Assembly: GCA_949292215.1 (NCBI GenBank) | Contig: CASEYW010000188.1 | Coordinates: 1-64,000, forward strand | DNA from: an uncultured bacterium | Lineage (GTDB): Bacteria; Verrucomicrobiota; Lentisphaeria; Victivallales; UBA1829 | DNA: 64,000 nt | Direction of reading: 5' to 3' | Shown: positions 26,750 through 37,099 of the stretch, in pieces | Position numbering within the stretch: the stretch's first letter is position 1 | How the letters are laid out: each line of letters begins with the position of its first letter | Made by a program: the position numbers and the translations under genes | Notes under the pieces: generated by a model | Databases searched by the model: none | Told to the model about the DNA's origin: nothing | What the model saw: the letters and a program-made list of their open reading frames with translations, nothing else

Positions 26750-28225
26750 TCAGACCTCGTCGCCATTGTCAAAGAAGGTGTACGGCAGCCATTGCCTGTC
26801 AAGACTGGCAGCCACCCCCATGACCCAGTAAATGTTCTCATCCGGCTCATTCGGGGCGACTCCGACAACCAGCGTATGAACCCCCGCCTCAACCTCAACG
26901 TCCGCGAACTGATTCAGCGGCACGGAAGAATAAGAGGGTGACATCCATCCGCCGTCGCGCCCGAACGCAAACTCCCCATCCAGCCAGACACGGGAGACTG
27001 CATTGGAATTGAAAACCACACGAACCCGTTTGCGCTCTTCAATTTTGAATTCGAATTTCATCATGTAAAGAGAGTTGGCAGGCACCTCGTAGGAATCCAG
27101 ATAGTTGAAACAGCCGGGGAAGGTATAAGAGGTCTTCATGCACTCCATATCCGGCGGAGTCCGGCGTTCATCCAGACGGGACCACTTGCGGAAAACCCCG
27201 CACTTGACCGGAATCAGGTACTGTTCCCACTCCGGTTCATCCGCAGCAAGCGGCTCTCCGAGCACAACCTGCTCGGAAAGGTCGGTAATGGCATCAACAA
27301 AAGCATCAAGAGTCGGCGGTGGAGTTTCAATGTCGATGATATTACCGCTGAGAGCAATCCGTTTCGGCAGATAATTCAGCCACTTTTCCGGAATTTCCTC
27401 CGGATTGAGCAATCCGAGAATTTCCCCGACAATCGCAGCGTTCGCCGCTGTGTTCTTCGCACAGTTCGCCGCAATCAGAACGGATCGTTCAAACTCGCCT
27501 CCGCCCAGCAGAAGTGCCGTAATGATGAAACCGAAATTCATCACGGAATCCGTCAGATTCTCGCACTCATATTTGGCAAGCAGCGCGGAACGGACTTCCA
27601 TCCAGTCATTCTTCTCCTGGCAGAACGAGCGCGCATCCGCAACCACCGAAGCAAGACGGCTCTCCTTCGGAATATAGGAAACAGCCGTATCCAGCAGTTT
27701 CTCCATATCGTTCTCAATGAACGCAGCACTTTCAAGCACGGCGATGAACAACGCCGCATAAATGCCGTCGGAATCGTGATCGACACACGCATCTTCATAC
27801 GCCAGCTGCGCGGCGAGCTCGCACTTTGCCGGAGCCAGCCATGCCCAGAGCCCGGCACGCAGAGCCGCACCAAATCCGTCGCAGTAAAAATTGTCGAAAC
27901 TGCCGGACCACGGCGGCATGATGTTGTTCTTCAAATTCCGCAAAGCGACGGCGTACTCATCCTCCGAATACCGGACATGATCAAGCCAGCACTGGGCAAA
28001 AAGATCGCGATCCGCAACCGGACCGACCGGCACTTTCTTCAGCACATTCAACCAGAGAATCTGGAAATCCAGCGAACAGAGGGAGGCATCTTCCCCGGGA
28101 ACAGGATCGTAAAACATCAGATCCATGGGATCGTTCATGCCGACATAGGGACGACCGAGCGCCTCCCCGACACCTCTGCCGAGCAGACACCCCCTCAGTT
28201 TTCGTTTCAAATAATCCTTATCCAT
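26750..28225 (-). CDS. ADP-ribosylglycohydrolase-fold protein with C-terminal beta-sandwich; metal site degenerate
   Basis: 491 residues from the ATG at 28225; a GTG three codons earlier also exists, but it overlaps the GTGGGG that serves as Shine-Dalgarno. The N-terminal 330 residues follow the DraG/ARH layout: GCLLGRGVGEALGRP, then CVDHDSDGIYAALFIAVLES, then NCAKNTAANAAIVGEILG. In active enzymes the first reads GDA and the third GGDTDT; here the acidic metal ligands are Glu, or missing (AKNTAANA). Residues about 330-491 look like a carbohydrate-binding or ligand-binding beta-sandwich (FEFKIEERKRVRVVFN, VEVEAGVHTLVVGVAPNE). No signal peptide. It is probably not a classical ADP-ribosyl hydrolase; a sugar-linked role is inference. 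Confidence 0.85.
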   Translation of the reverse strand: MDKDYLKRKLRGCLLGRGVGEALGRPYVGMNDPMDLMFYDPVPGEDASLCSLDFQILWLNVLKKVPVGPVADRDLFAQCWLDHVRYSEDEYAVALRNLKNNIMPPWSGSFDNFYCDGFGAALRAGLWAWLAPAKCELAAQLAYEDACVDHDSDGIYAALFIAVLESAAFIENDMEKLLDTAVSYIPKESRLASVVADARSFCQEKNDWMEVRSALLAKYECENLTDSVMNFGFIITALLLGGGEFERSVLIAANCAKNTAANAAIVGEILGLLNPEEIPEKWLNYLPKRIALSGNIIDIETPPPTLDAFVDAITDLSEQVVLGEPLAADEPEWEQYLIPVKCGVFRKWSRLDERRTPPDMECMKTSYTFPGCFNYLDSYEVPANSLYMMKFEFKIEERKRVRVVFNSNAVSRVWLDGEFAFGRDGGWMSPSYSSVPLNQFADVEVEAGVHTLVVGVAPNEPDENIYWVMGVAASLDRQWLPYTFFDNGDEV

Positions 28226-28252
28226 ATAAAACACCCCACTGTTTTATGATTT

Positions 28253-28567
28253 TCATTGAATGCTCTTTCCCCTCCGGGAGTCTGCATCAAAACAGCCAGA
28301 CCGCCGCACGTCATGGAAGGTCTGAACTGTCCGCAGCATATGAATACGAAAACCCCCGTTCAATGGATAGTTGGAGACAATTCCCCGTCCGCCGGACGGA
28401 ATGAAAACCGGATCAGCCGAAACACCTCCAGCACCGGCAACGAACATATTTTCCCAGGAGTCGCTGCAAGTCAACAGAACGACAATGCCGGAGTCCGCGG
28501 CTCGAGAACCGCGAACCAGGGAATCCTTTCCGGTCCCCGCATCGACAAGGTTTGCTTTCAAACTCAT
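28253..28567 (-). CDS. Small hypothetical protein upstream of the ADP-ribosylglycohydrolase-like gene
   Basis: 104 residues. I do not recognise it. In its favour, the start has AGGGGA eight bases upstream, a strong promoter (28610-28638) lies about 40 bases upstream, and the stop is 27 bases before the next gene on the same strand. The sequence is Gly/Ser-rich in the middle (MFVAGAGGVSADP, IPSGGRGIVSNYPLNGGF) with a hydrophobic patch (SGIVVLLTC) and a basic C-terminus. It could equally be a long leader with a chance ORF. Confidence 0.5.
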   Translation of the reverse strand: MSLKANLVDAGTGKDSLVRGSRAADSGIVVLLTCSDSWENMFVAGAGGVSADPVFIPSGGRGIVSNYPLNGGFRIHMLRTVQTFHDVRRSGCFDADSRRGKSIQ

Positions 28568-28609
28568 TCAACTATCCCCTGTTGCTGCAAACGATCTCTC
28601 CCGGAACCT

Positions 28610-28638
28610 AGAATAACACGCCTCTCTGAAAATGTCAA
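28610..28638 (-). promoter_or_regulatory. Sigma70 promoter of the small ORF / ADP-ribosylglycohydrolase-like operon
   Basis: On the minus strand TTGACA (28638-28633) and TATTCT (28615-28610) are separated by 17 bases. The predicted start of transcription is about 36 bases before the small ORF. Confidence 0.6.
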
Positions 28639-28758
28639 ATCCAAATTGATACATTATTCAAAAGAAATGGGGAAATCGCATCCTTTGCACGGGAAAAAGC
28701 GGCAATGCGCCTTGTAAAAGCCCATTTCCCCGGGAAAAACTCCGCTTCCAAAACAGAA

Positions 28759-30438
28759 TCAGGCAAGGGTCAGAAGGTCCCGTCCATTGCCGCTGAACTC
28801 GTTCTGCACAGACAAAGCAGCCGCTGCGGATGCACTGTCCACCGAAGGAGAATCCGGCATAATGAGAACATCGTAATCCGTATTCTTCTTTCCTTTCCCG
28901 TTATCAGCTGACGTGATTTCCAGATAGATCCGGTTGCCTGCCTGAACCTTGAAGCGGTCGAAATCAAGGACGACGGTTTCTCCGGCTTTCAATGTATCAA
29001 GTGTCTTGTATGAGTTGCCGTTGTAAAGACAGATCTTCAAATTTGCCATTCCCTCGTCGGCATTGAACGAGAAGGTATATTTGGCATCCCGGTCCTCGGG
29101 AACAACGAAGAAGAAATGGTCCTCGCTGTCGCCGAACCCGACCCAGTCATTGCGGATTCCGCCGTCGGAAAGCTGGATTTCCGCAGCGTTTATCCGGGTG
29201 TTGTTGGTTCCGTCATCGGCTTTTGTGAAGAGTTCTCCTGCCATGGAACCGAGGGCGTAATCTGTATTTTTCCCGCTTTTCCAGCTGGGAGCCTCAATCG
29301 CAATATAGTAGACGCCTCGATCCAAGAGCAGCGGTTTTTTCAGGGTTGTCGAATTTCCTTTGGTCGGAGAGTAGGAAATGGAACCAAGGGATTTTTTCTT
29401 TCCGGTGGAGCTGATGGTGTACACCGTCATCTTCACTTTGTTCTGAAGATCATGGAGACTGAAATTGTAATATCCGGGGGTGGAAATGTTGATGCGGATC
29501 CAGTCGATGGAATCTCCGAAACCGACCCATTCATCCGCAAGAAATGTTTCGACAGCTCCGCTGACGGAAAATTCACGGACTCCAGGATCATTCCAGTTGT
29601 CATCCGCGTTATTTGCTTTGAAATAGGAAGTGCCGTCCACATTGACGGAATAATCCGTGTTCCGTCCTTTTTTCCAATCCACGGCTTCGACGGTAACATA
29701 ATATTCGCCGGCGGCCATCAGCAGTTCCTTCGTTCCTTTTTTCTGGTTTGCCGAAACGGTGACGGCAGTCAGTTTTTTCAGTTTTTCCGACCCGTCCTTG
29801 TTCAAGGAGACGGAATAGACAGTCAGGCGGACCTTGTTCGTAACGTCCGAAAGGAAAAAACGGTAAGCTCCCGGCGAATTCAGTTCAATCCGCCGGCAGT
29901 CAATCGTATCGCTGTATCCGACCCATTCGTTGGCAATGAGATTTCCGGAACCGTTCACTTCCACCGTGTAGGCATCCGGGAGGGCTCCGTTCTTGAATTC
30001 ATCGTCCTCATTGTTCCCCTTTGTGAAAAGATCCGCGATCACACCGATGTTGTAATCGGTTCCGCCATACTTTGTGCCTTTGTATTCAACTTTAATGTAA
30101 TAATGCCCTGCATCCAGCAGAAGAGGTTTTGTATCTTTTGATTTCCCTGTCGTAATGGAAGTCAGTTTTTTCAATGAGGATGTCGGATTCTCCGGGTCTT
30201 TGCGTTCGTAAACAGTCAGGGTCAGCTTCTGAGAGAGATTCGACACATTGAAGAAAAAAGATCCGGGGTCTTCGATAATGAACTCCCGGTAATCGACGGA
30301 ATCCTCATATCCGACCCATTCGGAATTCACGATATTGCCGGATTCCGTGATTTGAAAACGGTATTCTTCGGACAGAGTCCGGTAATCGTCGTCAAGATGA
30401 CTTTTCGGATTTGAAGACGGAGGAACCTGCAGAGCCAT
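28759..30438 (-). CDS. Four-repeat PPC-like beta-sandwich protein without signal peptide
   Basis: 559 residues from the ATG at 30438, with AGGTG seven bases upstream. It contains four tandem units of about 130 residues, each with WVGxxDSxDxxxxxxxxPGxYxF-type openings (EWVGYEDSVDYREF, EWVGYSDTIDCRRI, EWVGFGDSIDWIRI, DWVGFGDSEDHFFF), a TVY strand, and an LLxxGxYYIxVE strand ending near NTDY. This resembles bacterial pre-peptidase C-terminal (PPC) domains. Acidic turns between units (NNEDDEF, NNADDNW) could bind calcium. There is no N-terminal signal peptide; the tail ends in FSGNGRDLLTLA, reminiscent of type I secretion tails. It starts five bases after the ygiQ stop. Confidence 0.85.
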   Translation of the reverse strand: MALQVPPSSNPKSHLDDDYRTLSEEYRFQITESGNIVNSEWVGYEDSVDYREFIIEDPGSFFFNVSNLSQKLTLTVYERKDPENPTSSLKKLTSITTGKSKDTKPLLLDAGHYYIKVEYKGTKYGGTDYNIGVIADLFTKGNNEDDEFKNGALPDAYTVEVNGSGNLIANEWVGYSDTIDCRRIELNSPGAYRFFLSDVTNKVRLTVYSVSLNKDGSEKLKKLTAVTVSANQKKGTKELLMAAGEYYVTVEAVDWKKGRNTDYSVNVDGTSYFKANNADDNWNDPGVREFSVSGAVETFLADEWVGFGDSIDWIRINISTPGYYNFSLHDLQNKVKMTVYTISSTGKKKSLGSISYSPTKGNSTTLKKPLLLDRGVYYIAIEAPSWKSGKNTDYALGSMAGELFTKADDGTNNTRINAAEIQLSDGGIRNDWVGFGDSEDHFFFVVPEDRDAKYTFSFNADEGMANLKICLYNGNSYKTLDTLKAGETVVLDFDRFKVQAGNRIYLEITSADNGKGKKNTDYDVLIMPDSPSVDSASAAAALSVQNEFSGNGRDLLTLA

Positions 30439-30443
30439 GGAGA

Positions 30444-32183
30444 TCACCTTTTTCCTTTCCTGCTGACATTCTGGTTGCAATATTTTGATCCGCGTTTTTT
30501 CTTCAGCATTTTAATCTGAGTTCTGCGTTCCCGCAGGCCGCGGTTGACAACGATTTCTTCTCCGGTATACGGATTGAGTCCGCTGTAATACATTGCCGCG
30601 CCCATTGTCATAGGCAGAGGAATGTAGTCCTGCACCTGCTGCGGACTCCAGTGGTGCTGTTCCAGGAAGTTGTCCACGACCTTCATTTCCGCCTCGGTAC
30701 AACCGGGAAAATTCGAGATGAAAAGAGGAATCAGGTATTGTTCCTTATGCGCCTCCCGGCAGCAGCGGTCAAAAAGTTTCATAAACGCCTCCAGTTCGCC
30801 GGGCTGACCTTTCCGCATCAGGTTCAGCACGCGCGGATGCAGATGTTCCGGAGCGACCTTCAAATGACCGGAAACATGATGCCGGATGATGTCCTCCGTC
30901 AGTTCCGGCTGACGAAGGGCGAGATCCAGACGCATCCCGGAATTCAGAAACACTTTCCGCACTCCCGGAGTCGAACGGATTTTGCGCAGAAGATTCTGAA
31001 GCACGGATCCATCCGGAACGTAATTTTTACACGGTTTCGGCCACATGCAGGAGACCCTGCGGCATTTTTCACACAGGGAATGATCCGCGGTCCGGTTGCC
31101 GAAAATGTTCGACGCCGCCCCTCCGATATCGCTGACAATACCATTGTATCCCGGCAGTTTTTTCAGGCGCTCAACACTTCTCATCACAGATTCCGGGGAA
31201 CGCGACACAAGATGCCGTGTCTGATGCGCAACCAGTCCGCAGAACGCACAGCCTCCGGGACATCCCCGGACCGCCGGAATCGAGAATTTCACCGTTTCAT
31301 ACGCCGGTATCGGCTCCTTGTAACTCGGATGCGGCCCCATGCCGTAGGGAAGTTCACAAACATGATCGAACTCCTCCTGAGTCAGCGGGGGATTCGGGCG
31401 TTCCAGCACAAGCAGACGATCACCATAACGCTGAATCAGCCGTCGTCCGCACCAGGGATTCATCTCCGCCTCGATCGTAATCGTCTGTTCAACCAGAGCC
31501 TTTTTTTCGGAGCAGATGCGGTCATAATCAGGGAGCACTGCGCATCCGGTGGAATCGAATTCCCGGGAAGCGCGGGCCCCGAGAAAGACTGCCGTGCCGG
31601 GAATTCCGTCAAGCGGACGGCCGTCGCGAATCCGGGAATAGACCTCCAGTGAAGCGGTCTCTCCCATGCCGAAAATCAGAATGTCCGCTTTGGAATCGAC
31701 CAGCACCGAGGGGTGCATCTTGTCCTGCCAGTAATCGTAATGCGCCACACGCCGCAGACTAGCCTCCGTTCCGCCGAGAACCGTTTTCAAACCGGGAAAC
31801 GCTCGTTTGGCAAGCTGAGTATACACCACGGATGCAAGCGGCGGACGAAGCCCCGTTTTCCCGCCGGGCGAATACATATCATCCTTCCGCAGACGGCGTC
31901 CGGCCGTGTAAATGCAAACCATTGAGTCCATATTTCCGGAGGAGATACCACACGCAAGATTCGGGCGCCCCATTGCCATCAGGGACTCGGGAGTTCTCCA
32001 ATCCGGCTGAGCCGCGATTCCGACCCGGAACCCCTTGTCCAGCAGGTATCTTCCAATGACCGCGGTGCCGAAGGAAGGATGCTCCACATACGCGTCGCCG
32101 GTCACCAGCAGAATATCAATGGAATCCCATCCGAGCGCCTCCATCTCCTTCCGGGACATCGGCAGAAATTTCACATCCTTCAT
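30444..32183 (-). CDS. ygiQ: YgiQ-family radical SAM protein
   Basis: 579 residues. N-terminal cobalamin-binding-like region (DILLVTGDAYVEHPSFGTAV), then a radical SAM core with C-x3-C-x2-C in RGCPGGCAFCGL, which would hold the 4Fe-4S cluster. Later family signatures include FLNSGMRLDLAL and SGHLKVAPEHLHPRVLNLM. The reaction catalysed by YgiQ proteins is not established. The start has GAGGAG ten bases upstream, overlapping the rodA stop, and the gene lies six bases after rodA; the PPC-like gene follows after five. All three are probably one transcript. Confidence 0.95.
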   Translation of the reverse strand: MKDVKFLPMSRKEMEALGWDSIDILLVTGDAYVEHPSFGTAVIGRYLLDKGFRVGIAAQPDWRTPESLMAMGRPNLACGISSGNMDSMVCIYTAGRRLRKDDMYSPGGKTGLRPPLASVVYTQLAKRAFPGLKTVLGGTEASLRRVAHYDYWQDKMHPSVLVDSKADILIFGMGETASLEVYSRIRDGRPLDGIPGTAVFLGARASREFDSTGCAVLPDYDRICSEKKALVEQTITIEAEMNPWCGRRLIQRYGDRLLVLERPNPPLTQEEFDHVCELPYGMGPHPSYKEPIPAYETVKFSIPAVRGCPGGCAFCGLVAHQTRHLVSRSPESVMRSVERLKKLPGYNGIVSDIGGAASNIFGNRTADHSLCEKCRRVSCMWPKPCKNYVPDGSVLQNLLRKIRSTPGVRKVFLNSGMRLDLALRQPELTEDIIRHHVSGHLKVAPEHLHPRVLNLMRKGQPGELEAFMKLFDRCCREAHKEQYLIPLFISNFPGCTEAEMKVVDNFLEQHHWSPQQVQDYIPLPMTMGAAMYYSGLNPYTGEEIVVNRGLRERRTQIKMLKKKRGSKYCNQNVSRKGKR

Positions 32184-32189
32184 AAAATG

Positions 32190-33356
32190 TCACTCCTCAA
32201 TATTTCTGTTGCGCCTGACGTAAACGGACTGCACAATCCCGAGATAAGACAGCGACGCCAGCATGAATGTTCCTCCGTAACTGACCAGAGGCAGCGGCTG
32301 TCCGGTCACCGGCATCAGACGGATGCTCATGCCGATATTCACAATCGAATGCATGGCAAATACCGTACCGACCCCCACACAGAGATATCGGCCGAACTCG
32401 TCCGGAGCATTCAGCGCCGTCCGGAAAATGGAGATCATCAGCAGCACATACATCAGCAGCAGAAAAGATGCGCCGACAAAACCGGTCTCCTCCGCAATCA
32501 CCGGAAAAATGAAATCGGAATTCGAAACGGTCTGCGGCAAATAACCCAGCGTACTCTGGGTTCCCTGCATGAATCCCTTTCCGGTCAGTCGACCGCTGCC
32601 GACCGCCATCTCCGACTGTCTTTGATTCCATCCCTTGTTCAACGGATCCAGATCCGGATTCAGGAATACGCGAATCCTGTCTCTGTGATACGGCCGCAGC
32701 ATTCCGTATCCAACCGGAGCACAGATCGACACAACAATCAGCCCGATCAGCAGATAGCGCCATTTGAATCCCGCACAGAACACAATTGCAAAGGCACAGG
32801 TGCAGAGAGTCAGCATCATGCTCAGATTCGGCTGCTTCAGAATCAGTACCGCACATGGAGCAAGCAGAACGAACAACAGGAGAAGCGTCTTCCAGTGGTT
32901 GACCGGGAAGCGTTTCAGGGAAAGCAGCCATGAAACCAGAAGAATGATTGCCAACTTGGCAATTTCCGCCGGCTGCACACTCACCCCGGCAATATCCAGC
33001 CAGCGCCGTGCACCGAACCGCACCACACCGATCCCTTTCATCAGCACCAGAATCAGCAGCAGAAGCGCAACCGCATACAGCAGAATGGATGCCGGCCCCA
33101 GATATTTATAGTTGAAAAAAGAAAAAAACAACCAGAGACAAAGTCCGATGGAAACCCAGATAATCTGCCGCTTCCAGAACACCTCCGCATGAACGCCGCC
33201 GACCTGCTGTCCGGTTCCGTAAACGAAAACGATTCCGAAGGTCAGCAGCACCAGCATCGGGATCAGCTGCATCGGATCGAAATGCGAAAAAAACGACCGG
33301 AGAGCTGAACTCACCGGAGAAGTTTCCGACACTCTTTTATCATGAATCAACGGCAT
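32190..33356 (-). CDS. rodA: RodA/FtsW/SpoVE-family peptidoglycan polymerase
   Basis: 388 residues, about ten membrane segments. SEDS-family signatures are clear: RRWLDIAGVSVQPAEIAKLA, GWNQRQSEMAVGSGRLTGKG, GTQSTLGYLPQTVSNSDFIF with the essential Asp, and PLVSYGGTFMLASLSYLGI. The protein polymerises lipid II glycan strands at the inner membrane, normally with a class B penicillin-binding protein, which is not in this window. RodA rather than FtsW is preferred from the length and the GKGFMQGTQS loop. It heads the rodA-ygiQ-PPC transcript, 121 bases downstream of purA. Confidence 0.92.
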   Translation of the reverse strand: MPLIHDKRVSETSPVSSALRSFFSHFDPMQLIPMLVLLTFGIVFVYGTGQQVGGVHAEVFWKRQIIWVSIGLCLWLFFSFFNYKYLGPASILLYAVALLLLILVLMKGIGVVRFGARRWLDIAGVSVQPAEIAKLAIILLVSWLLSLKRFPVNHWKTLLLLFVLLAPCAVLILKQPNLSMMLTLCTCAFAIVFCAGFKWRYLLIGLIVVSICAPVGYGMLRPYHRDRIRVFLNPDLDPLNKGWNQRQSEMAVGSGRLTGKGFMQGTQSTLGYLPQTVSNSDFIFPVIAEETGFVGASFLLLMYVLLMISIFRTALNAPDEFGRYLCVGVGTVFAMHSIVNIGMSIRLMPVTGQPLPLVSYGGTFMLASLSYLGIVQSVYVRRNRNIEE

Positions 33357-33433
33357 CTTTGTCCAAATACTCTACTGCTGAAAATGCAAACCGGCAGAAA
33401 CTTCCACGGCAAAACGGCAAATAGCTCTGGTGT

Positions 33434-33462
33434 TTCAGGCGGAGTTTCGAAACCCGCCTGAA
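33434..33462. terminator. Hairpin after purA, possible terminator
   Basis: A perfect 9-bp stem, TTCAGGCGG (33434-33442) with CCGCCTGAA (33454-33462), encloses the palindrome GTTTCGAAAC. It sits 16 bases downstream of the purA stop, but neither strand carries a T tract after it, so it may be a pause or processing hairpin rather than an intrinsic terminator. Confidence 0.4.
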
Positions 33463-33477
33463 CTCCGAACCAGGAAC

Positions 33478-34805
<1,328 letters not shown>

Positions 34806-34914
34806 ATTTCGGATGGTTCCTCCAAGCAGATAACAATAGACCGGAAAAAGAAAAAATCAAACTTTTTTCCGGAAATTCAGGAAAAATCCGCATCCGTCTT
34901 TTCCCGGAGACTCC

Positions 34915-35730
34915 TTACAACGCAACAGAAAGCGTCCCCCGGTTCCCGTCAATACCGGTATGGTCGATCCGCAGACGCCCGCCGGCAATTCCGATGGAAT
35001 CAATGTGCTTGTCTCTTCCGACCGCGATCTTCTCCTTTACGCGTCCCTCCTTCCAGACGACAATCATCCGATAGGGAGGCTTCCCGGCAGGACTGCAAAC
35101 AATCTCCCCCGCAAGAAAATCCCCGGATGCAAGACAGAGTTCCGGCGAAAGTTTGAAAATATCGCGTTCTCCGTTCCGGAACACACCGCGATACTGTCCG
35201 TTCTCAAACTGCCGTTCGATCCGGTCCATATCCGTAAACGACAGATTCTTCATTCTGCCGAACGCCTCCCGGGCCTCCGGCGACGCATTCAGATACCGGA
35301 GACGATCGTACAGCAGAGTCCCCGCCCGCATGGAAAGGTCGAAGGATTCCAGAGAATCTCCCTCGTAATCCGAAGGCTCCTTCAGCGCACGGAAGTATTC
35401 CTCCTCCCACTGTTTCTGTTCGAGGAGCGCTTCCTCCCGGCGCTCTTCCGGCAAAGTTCCCAGATAATCCCTGAAAAAAGCGTACAGCTCCGCCTGCCGC
35501 AATGTGGTTCCGGCAGCGGCACAGAGATTCATATCTGTCTGCGTCCGGACGCGCTGGAGCATCTCGTCCATGTACTCGGCCCCGTGCCGGCACATTTCCG
35601 GTTCAAACAACGGTTCCGGCTCCGGCATTTTCTCCTGATGATCCGGCAGGGACGCGCCGGTTAGAACGCCCAGCGCAAACAGGCATACACCGCAGACTGC
35701 GGCAGACACAATCAAGTTCCTTTTATTCAT
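34915..35730 (-). CDS. Membrane-anchored LprI-like (DUF1311-type) protein
   Basis: 271 residues. An N-terminal hydrophobic segment (LIVSAAVCGVCLFALGVLTG) acts as a signal or anchor. The next 130 residues are helical with a pattern reminiscent of lysozyme-inhibitor LprI/DUF1311 proteins (TLRQAELYAFFRDYLGTLP, EALLEQKQWEEEYFRAL), but the conserved Cys pairs are incomplete. The C-terminal 90 residues are beta-rich (YRMIVVWKEGRVKEKIAVG, IAGGRLRIDHTGIDGN). It is probably periplasmic; the function is unknown. It lies between purA and a GntR-type regulator on the same strand with separate spacing. Confidence 0.75.
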   Translation of the reverse strand: MNKRNLIVSAAVCGVCLFALGVLTGASLPDHQEKMPEPEPLFEPEMCRHGAEYMDEMLQRVRTQTDMNLCAAAGTTLRQAELYAFFRDYLGTLPEERREEALLEQKQWEEEYFRALKEPSDYEGDSLESFDLSMRAGTLLYDRLRYLNASPEAREAFGRMKNLSFTDMDRIERQFENGQYRGVFRNGERDIFKLSPELCLASGDFLAGEIVCSPAGKPPYRMIVVWKEGRVKEKIAVGRDKHIDSIGIAGGRLRIDHTGIDGNRGTLSVAL

Positions 35731-35819
35731 GGGTCCAACTCTCCCTATTTATCCTTCCGTCCGACGGAAACCCGGGCCGGTCAGTCTTGAACAACAAACG
35801 AAAAATCAGAAACAAACCA

Positions 35820-36851
35820 TTAGCGTTTTACAATCTCCGGTTTCAGGATCTGCTCTTCCGGAACAAATGCCGGGTCCGTCAGGATGCGGAAAAGATTTTC
35901 TGCACACAATTCCGCGGTCCGCAGGGGCGAAAGAAGCACTTCCGCCTCCGGGCAATGCTTCACGCCGTACAGAGCAAACGGAGTGTCATCCGTGACAAAG
36001 AGACAGCGATCCGCAACTTCAGCAGGCAGGAGGGAAAGCGCCCGATCACCGGCGGCGGTCTCGGTCCCGAACGAAAAGAGACCATCCACAGCACGTTTCT
36101 CAAAGAGAATGCGGATCTTCTCCGTAATGTCCTCGGATGTATCAATCCGGAGAGTCCGATCACAGGAAATTTGCCGGGCGGCGAATTCTTCGGACCAGCC
36201 CCGGTAGACTTCCCGGCGCACACCGCTGCTCTCATATCCGGAGAAAATCACATTCCGGCAGCCTGCATCCAGAAAATATGCGGCAAGCAGCCGCCCCGCA
36301 AGCACGTAGTCCAACGTAACATTGCAGGGATGACCACCGACAACATCACCGATCGTATAAACAGGGACCTCCCGGCGCAATTTCTTCAGGACCGGAAGAA
36401 CGGAACGCGAAGGACGAATCCAGATGATGCCATCCGGCTTGCTGACCGTCAGCTCGGAAACCATATCGTCGCCGACCACGTTCACAATCTGCACCTTCAC
36501 CGGCAGAGAAGCGAACACATGGAAAATGCCGTTCAGGAGCTTCATGGAAAATCCGTCGATTGAAGAATACTTTGCCGTATCAATCAGGATGATGATCTTG
36601 TAGGATTTCAACAGGGAAAACGAATCATTCCGCCGATTGGTCGCCCGGATGAACATGCCACGGCCCGGTTTGTTGTAAATGTAGCCATCGTTCACCAGAT
36701 CGCGCAGAGCGTTCCGAACCGTTGTCCGGCTGACCTTGAACCGGGCGGAAAGCTCGCGTTCCGATGCGATCCGAACTTCGCTGTCGTTATGCTCAAACAC
36801 CATGTCAATAATGTATTTCCGTATGTGCATGTAAGACGGAACATTCGCCAT
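35820..36851 (-). CDS. GntR-type winged-helix / LacI-type sensor transcriptional regulator
   Basis: 343 residues. The N-terminal 70 residues are a GntR winged helix (HIRKYIIDMVFEHN, ASERELSARFKVSRTTVRNA, NDGYIYNKPGRGMFIR). The remaining 270 are a periplasmic-binding-protein-like sensor of the LacI type (YKIIILIDTAKYSSIDGFSM, SKPDGIIWIRPSR, AAYFLDAGCRNVIFSGYES, DGLFSFGTETAAGDRAL). Such hybrids typically sense sugars. It is head to head with another regulator of the same design at 37100, across a 248-base gap, so cross-control is possible. The ligand is unknown. Confidence 0.93.
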   Translation of the reverse strand: MANVPSYMHIRKYIIDMVFEHNDSEVRIASERELSARFKVSRTTVRNALRDLVNDGYIYNKPGRGMFIRATNRRNDSFSLLKSYKIIILIDTAKYSSIDGFSMKLLNGIFHVFASLPVKVQIVNVVGDDMVSELTVSKPDGIIWIRPSRSVLPVLKKLRREVPVYTIGDVVGGHPCNVTLDYVLAGRLLAAYFLDAGCRNVIFSGYESSGVRREVYRGWSEEFAARQISCDRTLRIDTSEDITEKIRILFEKRAVDGLFSFGTETAAGDRALSLLPAEVADRCLFVTDDTPFALYGVKHCPEAEVLLSPLRTAELCAENLFRILTDPAFVPEEQILKPEIVKR

Positions 36852-37028
36852 TGAAACCCCTTTCCCATGACTTCAAAAAAACAACATAATTTAAAACGGA
36901 ATCGACAAAATACAAGGACTTGAACCGGAAAACTTCACCAGGAATCAGGATTTCTCCCGAACGCCGTCTTCCGCAAAACGAAAGAGTCGAAATCCTGAAA
37001 AATTTTTCTTTTTTCCAGACCTCCCCTC

Positions 37029-37071
37029 TTGACATCTACTACATTTTTTGATATAATATATAGTGTAATAG
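37029..37071 (+). promoter_or_regulatory. Consensus sigma70 promoter with flanking dyad, first GntR-pseudopilin operon
   Basis: Perfect TTGACA (37029-37034) and TATAAT (37052-37057) are 17 bases apart, 42 bases before the regulator start. An imperfect inverted repeat, CTACTACATT (37036-37045) with AGTGTAATAG (37062-37071), matches at 8 of 10 positions and flanks the -10. A strong promoter under a dyad suggests repression, probably by the regulator encoded next. Confidence 0.7.
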
Positions 37072-37099
37072 AAAAATCAAACGGAATCCGGAGGAAGCC

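Noticed and set aside
28759..32183. YgiQ plus repeat protein as a peptide natural-product (RiPP) system
   Set aside because: YgiQ is a widespread family with no link to peptide modification, and the partner is a large multi-domain protein rather than a short precursor.
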